The notes below the pieces were generated by a model that saw nothing but the letters and a program-made list of their open reading frames with translations, made no database searches and had not been told where the DNA came from. Source: Scatophagus argus (lineage: Eukaryota > Chordata > Actinopteri > Scatophagidae). Taken from it: a DNA stretch of 64,000 bases. The translations under genes were made by a program, and so were the position numbers. Location: NCBI RefSeq assembly GCF_020382885.2, contig NC_058512.1, positions 5,606,802 through 5,670,801 on the forward strand, read 5' to 3'. This document shows, piece by piece, positions 16,777-26,919 of the stretch; positions within the stretch are counted from its first letter, which is position 1, and each line of letters begins with the position of its first letter.

Positions 16777-17745
16777 ATGGACCTGGCATCAGAGAGTAAA
16801 ATGAACTCTGAGGGGGGTGAGGGCAGACCAGGTGAGTATAAGAATACACACTGAGGTGAGCATATAAAAAAATTGTTTCTGATATATAAAATGTCTTTAT
16901 ATATGGTTTTCTGCAGTCCCTCCTACATCTCTACCCCTGCAAGGAGGTCCTTCCCAAAGGAAAAAGCTATCTGCCCCTCGTATCAGCCTGTCACTGGACC
17001 AGAGCGAGGATGACTTGGGGGAGACGCCAGATGATCTCTACATTAATGTTGACGACCTCGACACTCCAGATGAGGGGGATTACCTCGACTACACGGACCA
17101 TGAAATGGACTGGGAAGGTGGGTTTTCAGATTACAAACATGGCCAGTTTGACACCCCATAATCCTGAATTATCATGATGTAGAGGAGGGAAAATGTGAAG
17201 ACAGTGATGCTGTAATTTTTGTTCAGTCAAGATTATTTTCAAAAAGTATAACACATGATATTATATTTTGTATTTAATTTATTTTAAAAATGTAATTCTC
17301 CAAACAACTTTTCAGAAGACATTTTAGCATTCAAAGTAGGAAAACAAAATTAGAGATTGCAGAATTCCATTTAGCTGCTTCAGGTTCAGGTTCCAGATAT
17401 GGTGAAAACAGCTCACTTGTTAATGTTCTTACAGAAGTATAAAATGTCTGTGAAGAATGACCCATAAAACAGTATTTTGAATTTTATCAGACCCCAATGC
17501 AGCCAATAGGAGTGGGATAAGTGAACCTTATGAACCAATACCAACATACAGTGCTGAGGAGGAGCGCCAAGATGGCAGACTATGGAGGACGGTCATCATT
17601 GGGGAACAGGAACACCGCATCAACATGAAGCTTATTGAGCCCTACCAGAGAGTCATCTCCCACGGAGGTGACTATCAAAAAAGTATTTTACCATCATCAT
17701 CAACTATGGATGTTTTGTGCATCTTGAATATCACCTGCATATATG

Positions 17746-17804
<59 letters not shown>

Positions 17805-18668
17805 AGTGCATTTGGAAAACATTCATACTGCTTAACTTTTTCCACATTTTGTTATGTTACAGCCTCATTCCAAAATGGATTAAATTAAATTTCTCCCTCA
17901 AAATTCTACACAAAATACCTCATAATTACAAAGTGAAACAAGTTTGCTTGAGTTTTTTGCAAATTTGAAAAACAAAAAATGTAACATGGACATAAGCATT
18001 CACATTCTTTGCCATGACACTCAAAATTGAGCTCAGGTGCCTCCTGTTTCCATTGATTATCCTTCAGAGGTTTCTACAACTTGAGCTGAGTCCACCTGTG
18101 GTAAGTTCAGCTGATTGGGCATGATTTGGAAAGGCACACACCTGTCTATATAAGCCCTCACAGTTGCCGCCGCGTGTCGCAGCACAAACCAAGCCAAATT
18201 CTCCAAACAGCCAAACAAGATTCTCTGGTCTGATGATGCAAATATCAAGCTCTTATATGAATGACAAGTGTCATGTCTGGAGGAAATCAGGCACTGCTCC
18301 TCACCAGACCAATGCCATTCCTAATGTTAAGCATACTGGTGGTAGCATCATGCTGTGGGGATGTTCTGCAGCAGCAGAAACTGGGAGACTAGTAAGGGTC
18401 GAGGGAAAGATGACTGCAGCAATATACAGAGACATCCTTGCTGACAAGCTTATAGAATCATAGAATCATACTCAAAAAGACTTGAGGCTGTATTTGCTGC
18501 TAAAGGGGCTTCAACAAAGTATTGATCACAAGCACAAAATTCAAGCAAACTTGTTTGCCTTTGTCATTATGAGGTTTTTGTGTAGAATTTTGAGGGAAAA
18601 ATGAATTTAATCCATTTTGGAATGAGACTGTGACATAACAAAATGTGGAAAAAGCAAAGCAGTGTGAA

Positions 18669-18702
<34 letters not shown>

Positions 18703-21700
18703 AAGCAAATATTTTTCCCAGCTCTCTAAACATTCAAATGTCAGCAAATCATGATGGATTAAGAAAGATCATAATTTCCCAAAGGCCAAGTAAAACATTT
18801 TTTTCAACTATCGTTCCAAAAAACAAAAGATGTTCAATTTACTCCCACGTCGCTCAAATCAAAAGAACATATCCTTTCAAAAACTAAAACATTTTTGTCA
18901 TTTTTGCTTGAAAGAATGTATTCATTCATTAAAATAGCTTTCTTTTTCATTTAATAGAGTAACCATTTAAGGTCTTCTGTACAAACCGCAAATTCAAGGA
19001 ATATCTGTTTTTATGTGCTAGCCCAACCCTTACTAAAACAGTTAATGTTGATTTTTGTACCTTTAATGTTTGACTCATCTCAAGCTACATTAAGGCTTCT
19101 AGGAGACCAGGACCAAACAAAGGGTGTTCACAGCCAGGGCTTTTCTTTTCCCTCTCTGTGGGGCCCTCTAAAACCCCAGGGTCATGGGCCTGCACCCTGT
19201 TAAACTTGTGGCTTATATAAGCACTGGCCATATTGCCATTATTGGTGGAAATCAGACCCCTAACCACAGCAGGTAGGGCATTCTCTTCCCACTGTGCTGT
19301 GGGCTTAAGTGAAACGCAGCCTCTCATGGAAACAGAGAAGTATGCTACTGAACAGCCAATATCACAAGCTTTGTAATTTAGATAAAAGACCTTCTGTCTG
19401 AGTGACACCAAATCTAGAGATGAATGGGTTGTTGAATAAAAGGAAATTACATTAATCTGAAAAGTAGTGAGAGGAAACAAGAGTGGGAAGACATTCAGAC
19501 AAAGGAAGCGAGATTGACAGATTAACGGTACAAAAAAGCGAAAAAATAAGGGAGCAATCAACTTATGAAACCTATGCTAATTAAGGCTAAGCTCTCAATA
19601 ACAATGAAACAAGGTCAAGTTAACTCTTATTACTTTTATTTTTATGTGTTTGCACTCAGGCTACTATGGAAACGGAGTGAATGCCATCATAGTGTTTGCA
19701 GCCTGTTTCCTCCCAGACAGTGACAGGGAAGACTACCATGAAATCATGGAGAACCTCTTCCTGTGAGTACTGTAATGACAAGCACAAACTTTGATCAGTT
19801 CATTTAATTTTTCCTCTTTGTTTTACACTGGCCTGGCTTTTTAATTTTTTGGCAGTCATCAGTTCATCAGTTCCTCTGATGTTGGAATGATTGGCCTGTT
19901 GCGCTGAAGGACACATGGTTTTCGCTTTTTGATTTGTTCAGTCTGGAGCTGGTTTGTTGCCAGAAGTGAAAAATTATCTTAGTATTGTAAGTTAGCTTGC
20001 TGGAGCTAAATATAAAGTAGTTGAGGGAATGCCATTGGTTATTGGTTTTGATGTTGTTTTAGGTACATTTTTTGAGAGATCACCAAAGTGATTATAGATC
20101 ATCCTGTGGGGAACATGTATATTTGTATACATATAAATTTTGTGTGTCAAATTTCATGGTAATTCATCCAATAGTTGTTGAGACCCCGCTCAGAACCACA
20201 AATGTTAACCTCATGATGGTGCTGCAGATGAATCGGGGGAGCCAAAGTGAGTTGGACTCTGGATCCTCTGGGAACCATGGATGAATGTATCTACAAATTT
20301 ATTTTGTAAATGTTGAGTTATTTCTGAACCAAAGTAGACTGATGAACTGTCAGACTTTTTGAAGCTGCCATCCACAGAGCAGTGCCTCAAGCATGGCTAA
20401 AAACCACTGGATGAATTGCCATGAGATCATTCATGGTTCCAAGAGGACAAAGTCAATCGCCTCACCCAAAAGATGTTTTATTCTGACAGTATTTAGCATG
20501 CAGAGGATGATACCTGTTCTTTAAATCAGGCATAGCCCCTCTGAATAAGGAAAGCTCTCTTAAAAAAAAGTAAGAGAAAATGAAGTGATAGTCTAGCTTG
20601 TTTGCGAAACCTCCCATGTTCATGTCCTCACTGTCGTGCTGGCACGGTTGCATTTCATGCTTGGACGGCATAGTTGGGATCCCACAGGCTGTTCTGTGAA
20701 AGATACTGAGTAAGCTGGCATATCTGAGAGTTTTGGATAGAAATGAAAGGAGGTAAACCGTAGTGTCTGCAGTTTCGGATGCCAGATGGCTTGAGGTCTG
20801 AATCCTTGGGAAGAGGAGTTAACTATAGCTGGGTGGTCAATGGTATGCAGATTGATGTCAGTAGGAGATGATCGCAATAGTCATGAAACAGAGTGGACCG
20901 GCAGTGTTGGGTTGTAAGCTGGAGAATGACATTGGATCAGGAGGGGAGGAGAGTTAGACTGAACCCAAAGTCACTGAAGTTACAGGAGTTTCTGAGAGAA
21001 CTACAAGGACTATGTTAGCTGAGAATTGTCAACTTTATTTTCAAAGGAGGTGATAAAGTTCCCTGCTGACTGAGAAGAAGGAGAGAAGGTGGTGTGGTGG
21101 TGGGGGGGTTGAGAAGAGAAATGAGAAGGAAAGATAAAGGTTTCTTTTTCGTTTGAATCAGAGTATTGGATTTTAAAAAGGTAGAGGTCTGATTGAGGTG
21201 CTGAGATGAATGCAGAGAAGGGAAAAAGAAGAAATTCGAAGCAAAACAGCTCATCCATGAAGCAACATTTGTACCAATTTCTCAAAGCTGACATCAGAGG
21301 AGTGGAATCTTAAAAATGCTGCTAGCTTTCCAAATACAGAGCAACACAGTATGTGACACTTATTTCCTCATATTGCTGGCTTTCAGATTCACAAAACATG
21401 GATCTCCATTTCTTGCTCTTGCATTTTGCCATTTTCTCTTGTAAGATTAAAATGACAAAGTTTCCTTTGTCCTTTCTTGTCTGGACGTTACAGGCACTTT
21501 GATGTAGTATGAAGTTATTTTACGTAGGCTACAGTGTAAGAACTACAAACATATCCTAGTTGTTCCACAATTGTTTTGGCTCATAAGTATTTGCTATTTG
21601 TCATTTATAATAATAAATTTCACAATTTCACATGCTGTTGTGCAAATGGAATAGACAACAGGTGGAAATTATAGGCAATGAGCAAGACACCCCCAATAAA

Positions 21701-23757
21701 GGAGTGGTTCTGCAAGTGGAGACCACAGACCACTTCTCAGTTCCTATGCTTTCTGGCTGATGTTTTGGTCACTTTTGAATGCTGACGGTGCTTTCACTCT
21801 AGTGGTAGCATGAGACTGAGTCTACAACCCACACAAGTGGCTCAGGTAGAGCAGCTCGTTCCAGGATGGCACATCAATACGAGTTGTGGCAAGAAGGTTT
21901 GCTGTGTCTGTCAGTGTAGTGTCCAGAGCATGGAGGCGCTACCAGGAGACAGGCCAGTACATCAGGAGATGTGGAGGAGGCCATAGGAGGGCAACAACCC
22001 GGCAGCAGGACCGGTACCTCCACCTTTGTGCAAGGAGAAACAGGAGGAGCACTGCCAGAGCCCTGCAAAATGACCTCCAGCAGGCAACAAATGTGCATGT
22101 GTCTGCTCAGACGGTCAGAAACAGACTCCATGCGGGTGGTATGAGGACCCGATGTCCACAGGTGGGGGTTGTGCTTACAGCCCAACACCATGCAGGATGT
22201 TTGGCATTTGCCAGAGAACACCAAGATTGGCAAATCCTCCAGCATGACCGGTTTGGCAGTGGGTCAGTAATGTTGTCGGTTGGCATTTCTTTGGGGGGCT
22301 GCAAAGCCCTCCATGTGCTCGCCAGAGGTAGCCTGACTGCCATTAGGTACCGAGATGAGATCCTCAGACCCCTTGTGAGACCATATGCTGGTGCGGTTGG
22401 CCCTGGGTTCCTCCTAATGCAAGACAATGATAGACCTTATGTGGCTGGAGTGTATCAGCAGTTCCTGCAAGACGAAGGCACTGATGCTATGGACTGGCCT
22501 GCCCATTCCCCAGACCTGAATCCAATTGAGCACATCTGGGACATCATGTCTTGCTCCATCCACCAATGCCAAGTTGCACCACAGACTGTCCAAGAGTTGG
22601 TGGATGCTTTAGTCCAGGTCTGGGAGGAGATCCCTCAGGAGACCATCCGCCACCTCATCAGGAGCATGCCCAGGCGTTGTAGGGAGGTCATACAGGCACG
22701 TAGAGGCCACACACACACTACTGAGCCTCATTTTGACTTATTTTAAGGAGTAGTATCATTGTTCTCCAGAGTCCAGTGTGTTTTTCAAATTTCAGCCATG
22801 CTAGCAGTGTGGCTCAAGGAATGAGAAATAGACATTCACGTTCTCTCAGGATGAATAACAATATTTCTGGTCAAAATTTAAAGTTAAATACTCAATACAG
22901 CCTCTTTAGTGATAATTAGCAAGAGCCTGGACTTGGGCCATATGGTACCATGTCACCACTGTTATTGTGAGCTGTGTATGCCAAAGCACAGTGCTAGCAT
23001 GGCTTCAGACTCTTTCTCTTCTTGAATTTTTACTTAAAAGGGTTATGTGGTGGGTACTGACTTCTGTTTAGTCCAATATACAATTTACAGGTATACTTTC
23101 TTAGTGTATGTCTGTATGTGTGTTTGTCTTCAGTTACGTGATCAGCACACTGGAGCTGATGGTGGCGGAGGACTACATGATTGTGTACCTGAATGGAGCC
23201 ACACCCCACAGAAGAATGCCTGGTCTTGGCTGGCTGAAGAAATGCTATCAGATGATTGACAGAAGGTCTGTCTTGTTCACTCACACCTGTTATCTGATAT
23301 CTTGTGAGATACCAGTAGCATTTTATGACTCAAAACATTTGAATCTCTAAAGTCAAAATGAGCCAGTGTGGACATGCCTAATGTGATATACTGTGTTGTC
23401 TTCAGGCTCAGGAAAAATTTGAAATCTTTCATTATTCTCCACCCATCATGGTTTATCAGGACCATTCTAGCCATCACCAAGCCTTTCATCAGGTAAGAAT
23501 TATCACGTTTTTATTTGCCATGCCACTTTGGTGATCCCTCAAATGTTTCTGCAGCACCACCATGAGATTGACATCTTTGGTTTTTAGAGAAATGTCTCAT
23601 CAATGATTGGATGGATGACCTCCAAATTTAGTTCAGACATTCACCTTCAGGATTAACTGTCTTAACTTTGATGTTCCTGTGACTTTTCCTTTAGTACCAT
23701 CATTATGGTTTATGAACAAGAACCTGCGAATTGTCAAGCAAGTTACTTAAACTGTGC

Positions 23758-23800
<43 letters not shown>

Positions 23801-24721
23801 CCACATGCTGTTATTGTACCAGTGCCAAGTTCAGCAGTAAGATAAAGTATGTGACCAGTTTGGACGAGCTTGAGAAATTCATCCCTATGGACTGCATCCA
23901 GATCCCAGAGTGCATCATTAGGTGAGTCCCTTAAAGCCACCAAATGTTACACCACCTCAACCTCTTCCAAGCCTGAGTTGTCTTTTCAAATGACTTTATA
24001 TTCATCTTGTCATTTGAACTCTCACCTCCAGACTTGACAAGGAACTGAAGGAAGCAGCAGAGAACTCAAAGTAAGCATCGACTCCCCTGCCTCTAATTAA
24101 TTCCCTCTGTGGAGGCAGTGGCCCCTGCCTCAGTTTTATCCTTGGCTGGAGTGCTCATTTATCAGATGGCTCACTTTTAGATCACAGGGACTCTTCTGCT
24201 GGATGAGGACCAATTGGATTTGGCTATGGTTGCAATTACAGGAAGGAGACAAAAAAAAGTTGCTAGAGATGCTAAATGTGTCGCTTTATCTCATTTATCA
24301 TTACAGTAAAATAAATGAGCCAGTCCTTATTGCAGAATGATCTATTACCCTGAACATAAATGCAGAAATGAAAGTGTAGTATTCACACACTAATCTCTGG
24401 CTGACTAATTGTGCATTGAATCATAAGTCGCATGTGTCTTCAAATTCACAAAATATCAGTGCGTTAGAACAATAAATTCTGCTCTAACAGCCACTCTTCT
24501 TTCATTTAAGAGTGAACAGTTTTCTGCTGGGACCAGAGCCAACAGCAGCAGCCAGAACAGAGTAAGTCCTCTCCAAGACGTTTAAGTTCACACATGGAAG
24601 AGAAATGGCCTTGTGTCAGCGATCTGTCACCCATACATAAACATACCCACCTTTAATGTCTCTGTTTTGTTCTTTTTGTCTTCCCAGCAGACCACATGAA
24701 GCCGGTGCCAGCAGCTCTTAA
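16777..24721 (+). CDS. prune2: BCH/CRAL-TRIO adaptor protein, short prune2 (BNIPXL-type), 325 aa
   Basis: A cytosolic BNIP-2 and Cdc42GAP homology (SEC14-like) protein; relatives bind Rho regulators and transport factors. Exons: 16777-16831, 16917-17117, 17491-17667, 19660-19762, 23134-23265, 23406-23492, 23823-23921, 24032-24070, 24511-24561 and 24688-24721, all in frame (978 nt with stop). The N-terminus has [16 protein letters not shown] and acidic repeats (DTPDE). A W-acidic MDWED motif spans the exon 2/3 junction. The BCH core then runs [73 protein letters not shown] and HPSWFIRTI. The wording is closest to PRUNE2; caytaxin (ATCAY) and BNIP2 are the alternatives, and the location between gna14 and pcsk5 favours prune2. 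Human PRUNE2 long forms add an N-terminal phosphoesterase region and a giant exon; neither is present here. The start is the first ATG of an exon whose acceptor is at 16764; the frame stays open for four codons upstream, so a further 5' coding exon cannot be excluded. Confidence 0.87.
17741..17803 (+). repeat. Microsatellite (AT)n(GT)n abutting a Tc1 end
   Basis: AT dinucleotides pass into a long GT run that ends exactly at the TA where the left inverted repeat of the adjacent Tc1-like element begins. Confidence 0.9.
17804..18671 (+). mobile_element. Tc1/mariner-like element, degraded, non-autonomous
   Basis: The left end (cagtgcatttgg...) and the reverse complement of the right end share an inverted repeat of about 80 bp including 'tttttccacattttgttatg' and 'cattccaaaatggatt'. 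The interior contains a Tc1 transposase fragment read at 18164-18463 ([40 protein letters not shown]). The N-terminal DNA-binding part and the C-terminal part with the last catalytic acidic residue are missing, and the frame is disturbed before the fragment. The extreme right terminus is replaced by an AT microsatellite. The element cannot move on its own. It lies in intron 3 of the prune2-like gene. Confidence 0.85.
18672..18701 (+). repeat. Microsatellite (AT)n
   Basis: A pure AT/TA run at the right edge of the Tc1-like element. It probably expanded from the TA target-site duplication. Confidence 0.85.
19990..20460 (+). repeat. Interspersed teleost repeat, family A (copy 3)
   Basis: Contains 'aaatttcatggtaattcatc' and 'accacaaatgttaacctcat', typical wording of this family, in intron 4 of the prune2-like gene. 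No coding potential. Confidence 0.55.
21640..22775 (+). mobile_element. Second Tc1-like element, internally deleted, full transposase region
   Basis: This is a second, different Tc1 family copy in intron 4 of the prune2-like gene. The 5' flank of the transposase (about 21640-21810) has the wording I associate with a widespread teleost Tc1 family. The 3' flank soon stops resembling that family, and no inverted-repeat pair could be delimited by eye, so both borders are approximate. Confidence 0.8.
21810..22746 (+). pseudogene. Tc1-type transposase, inactive (frameshift and in-frame deletion)
   Basis: The open reading frame 21886-22746 encodes most of a Tc1 transposase. It has a helix-turn-helix N-terminus ([21 protein letters not shown]), [11 protein letters not shown], a catalytic-core piece [10 protein letters not shown] (second Asp) and [18 protein letters not shown] (final acidic residue). 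The expected upstream ATG is at 21810, but that frame is shifted before 21886. Between EHQDWQI and [12 protein letters not shown] the usual block with the first catalytic Asp (FTDESRF-type) is absent, an in-frame loss of about 50 codons judged from recalled family sequence. The protein would lack one of the three catalytic residues. Confidence 0.8.
23540..23740 (+). repeat. Interspersed teleost repeat, family A (copy 4)
   Basis: Wording 'gagattgacatctttggttt' and 'aatgattggatggatgacct' marks a short copy in intron 6 of the prune2-like gene. Confidence 0.5.
23759..23799 (+). repeat. Microsatellite (GT)n just upstream of a prune2 acceptor
   Basis: An uninterrupted GT run ends 23 bases before the AG at 23821-23822. 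It occupies the place where the branch point and polypyrimidine tract normally lie. Confidence 0.9.
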
Positions 24722-25800
24722 ATCCCAACATCCTAAATGGATGGGTCACCTCAATGTTCAGAATCAGAAGTCGCTGTTATATTTTGTGGGTGAAGCTGCA
24801 AAAACAAAGACAAAGGCTTGTTAAGCTAGTGTGTGTATGTGTGTGTAAGTGTTTGTTAATTAGACACTTGAGTTTAATATGAAAACACAACCTACAATAG
24901 TACCTGTTAGCACTCAGATCTTATTCTTTCTGGCTGCTGTAGCATCTACTGTACCTTAAACCTGCGATCCAGAAGCTCCATAGTCAAGTGTGATGCTTGG
25001 CCGCACTTACAGAGTAGCATCATTGTTCACGGTAGGGTAGGAAAAGCAATTACACACCAGACAGTGCACTGCGCAAATCCATTTGTAGAGTCTATAATGT
25101 CGAAGTTGTGTGCGTGAGAAGCAGTGAAGCAATAATATCACCCTTAACTGGTCACACACTCAGTATTTCAGATACAGACATGACTTGTGTGTCAACAATC
25201 TTCAATAAAAGCACAAGGTTTTAGCCAAAACATAAAGAAAAAACCTTGTACCACAGATGATGATAACTATTGCATTGAAGCAATCCAATCCTCTGTCTTA
25301 ATACTTGTTCTGAAACTGGAAAATAAATCTACATATAGATATTTTAACTTTATAGAGTCTATCTAAAACCAAGAAGGAAATACTTAAATATGAAATGACG
25401 TTGTCAGTGCAGTGTGAGAGCATGTCTTTTCAGGTCGGTGAAACTGTGTGTGTGAGTGTGTGTGAGTGTGTGTGTGTGTGTGTTTTCAGACTGTTTCTGT
25501 GAAATCCATAATCATCAGCTGGGATTCATCCTTACAACTTCTCCTGGATCATCAGAAACAAACCTCAGAAGAAAATAAAGATGAGATTTCTGTAAAGCAC
25601 AATAATCCTCAGTCTGTGTGTGTGTGCGTGTGTCCGTGTCCACATGCATGTGTGTGTTTGTGCAACCGTGCATGTCTTCTCATACGTAGCTGATGGTCCT
25701 CTTACACGTGAGTCTTCTACTGTGCTCTACTGAGGATGTGCAAAGCAATTAATGGATCACTGTCTAGTAATTCAATAAAAATGGACTGAAGTCTGAACGT
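24722..25800 (+). other. 3' untranslated region of prune2-like gene and poly(A) signals
   Basis: AATAAA occurs at 25204-25209 and again in 'ttcaataaaaatgg' at 25774-25779. A GT-rich stretch lies at 25445-25483. Nothing coding was seen. Confidence 0.5.
25445..25483 (+). repeat. Imperfect (GT)n microsatellite
   Basis: GT dinucleotides interrupted by GA, in the putative prune2 3' untranslated region. Confidence 0.85.
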
Positions 25801-25922
25801 TGTTTTCAGTCGTATTCAATCACATCTGATTTGCCAGCTGGACTTTAATTGCTTTGCTGCTGAATGACAAATCAGTTTTCTTTCTGTGAAGTCATGAATT
25901 TTCTAATGAATTTTTTTGAGAC

Positions 25923-25928
25923 TTTATT
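25923..25928 (-). other. Poly(A) signal candidate for pcsk5 (minus strand AATAAA)
   Basis: TTTATT on the plus strand reads AATAAA on the minus strand, about 510 nt after the pcsk5 stop codon. It faces the last prune2 poly(A) signal at 25774, so the two genes would end roughly 100-150 bp apart. Confidence 0.45.
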
Positions 25929-26437
25929 TGAACAGAAATAACAACACATTGTCAAATTAAAATTGAATGACAGCAAACATGGGAGAATATAGAAAAGCAA
26001 GAGAAATACCACAGTTAATCAAATTTAAAACATTAACCAAACACCACTACAATTTAAAAGTTGAATAATATGATTAATGAAACTGTCACAACCAGTAAAT
26101 GATCATGACAAATTATGTTACATATGCAGGAAGTTATCATATTTCAAACCAATCTAGAAAGCAAGCTTAATTATGTAAAAAGTCCTCATGGAAGCTAAAC
26201 AACATGGGAATTTTCTGCAGCACTTTTCCATTTGTCAATAGATAGCAGTTGTAAAACGCAGCTCAATATAAATAGCTTCTCATGTCTCATTTGGTTCGAC
26301 TCATATTCAGTGAGGGATAAATGGGTCTGTCCCTCAGGGCAGGAGGCGATAAACAGCGCGGAGGAAGTAATGAGAGTGAGAAAGTGGGGGAATCAGAAGA
26401 GGAAAGAGAAATGTTTCTTTGGAGAGATTCTTATGCT

Positions 26438-26919
26438 TCACCGGAAAGTGTAGCTCTCGTCATCATACTCCAACTCGTCCTCGTTGTCCTCTCCCAGCTG
26501 TCCGTACCGGAACTTCCTGTACACGGTGCCGTCCTGGCCCATGTAAACAATGTCTTCATCTTCGTCGTCATCGTCGTCATCGTCCTTACTTCCCAAGCGA
26601 CGTTCACCAATGTCAACCAACTGAGTCTCCTGGAAGCGACCACCGGAGGAGCTGGCACGGCCGCTGTGGGACGCCGAGCTGTAGCCACTGTGTCTGCTGC
26701 CACCCCCGTATCCACCCCCGCCAGAGCCCAGCTTCTCGTAGCCGCGGGGAGGGATGTCTGGGGGCGCACTCTTGGAGCGGGAGTGTCGGACGAGGAAGAC
26801 AACAGCCACCATCCCCAGCACCAACAGGATGCAGGCGATGATGAAGACTGCCAGGTTACCTCTGGCCTCCTCTTCCTCCTCATTCCTGAACGCCAAGTTG
26901 GTGCTGAGGACACACTCTC
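26438..26919 (-). CDS. pcsk5: pcsk5 exon 37: membrane helix and acidic cytoplasmic tail
   Basis: The last coding exon, 160 codons including TGA at 26440-26438. It encodes [18 protein letters not shown], a hydrophobic helix ([19 protein letters not shown]), then basic RHSRSKS, a tyrosine-type sorting motif (GYEKL), a Gly/Ser-rich spacer, a run of seven Asp, and the highly conserved [14 protein letters not shown]...[16 protein letters not shown] end (here YTFR). In PC5B the acidic clusters direct Golgi retrieval. Tail conservation supports the PCSK5 B-form call and implies that sorting signals are still selected. Confidence 0.92.

Noticed and set aside
16777-24721. Identity as atcay (caytaxin) or bnip2
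   Set aside because: Core wording ([35 protein letters not shown]) is closer to PRUNE2, and the neighbours are those of the PRUNE2 locus. The caytaxin-like MDWED motif alone is not enough.
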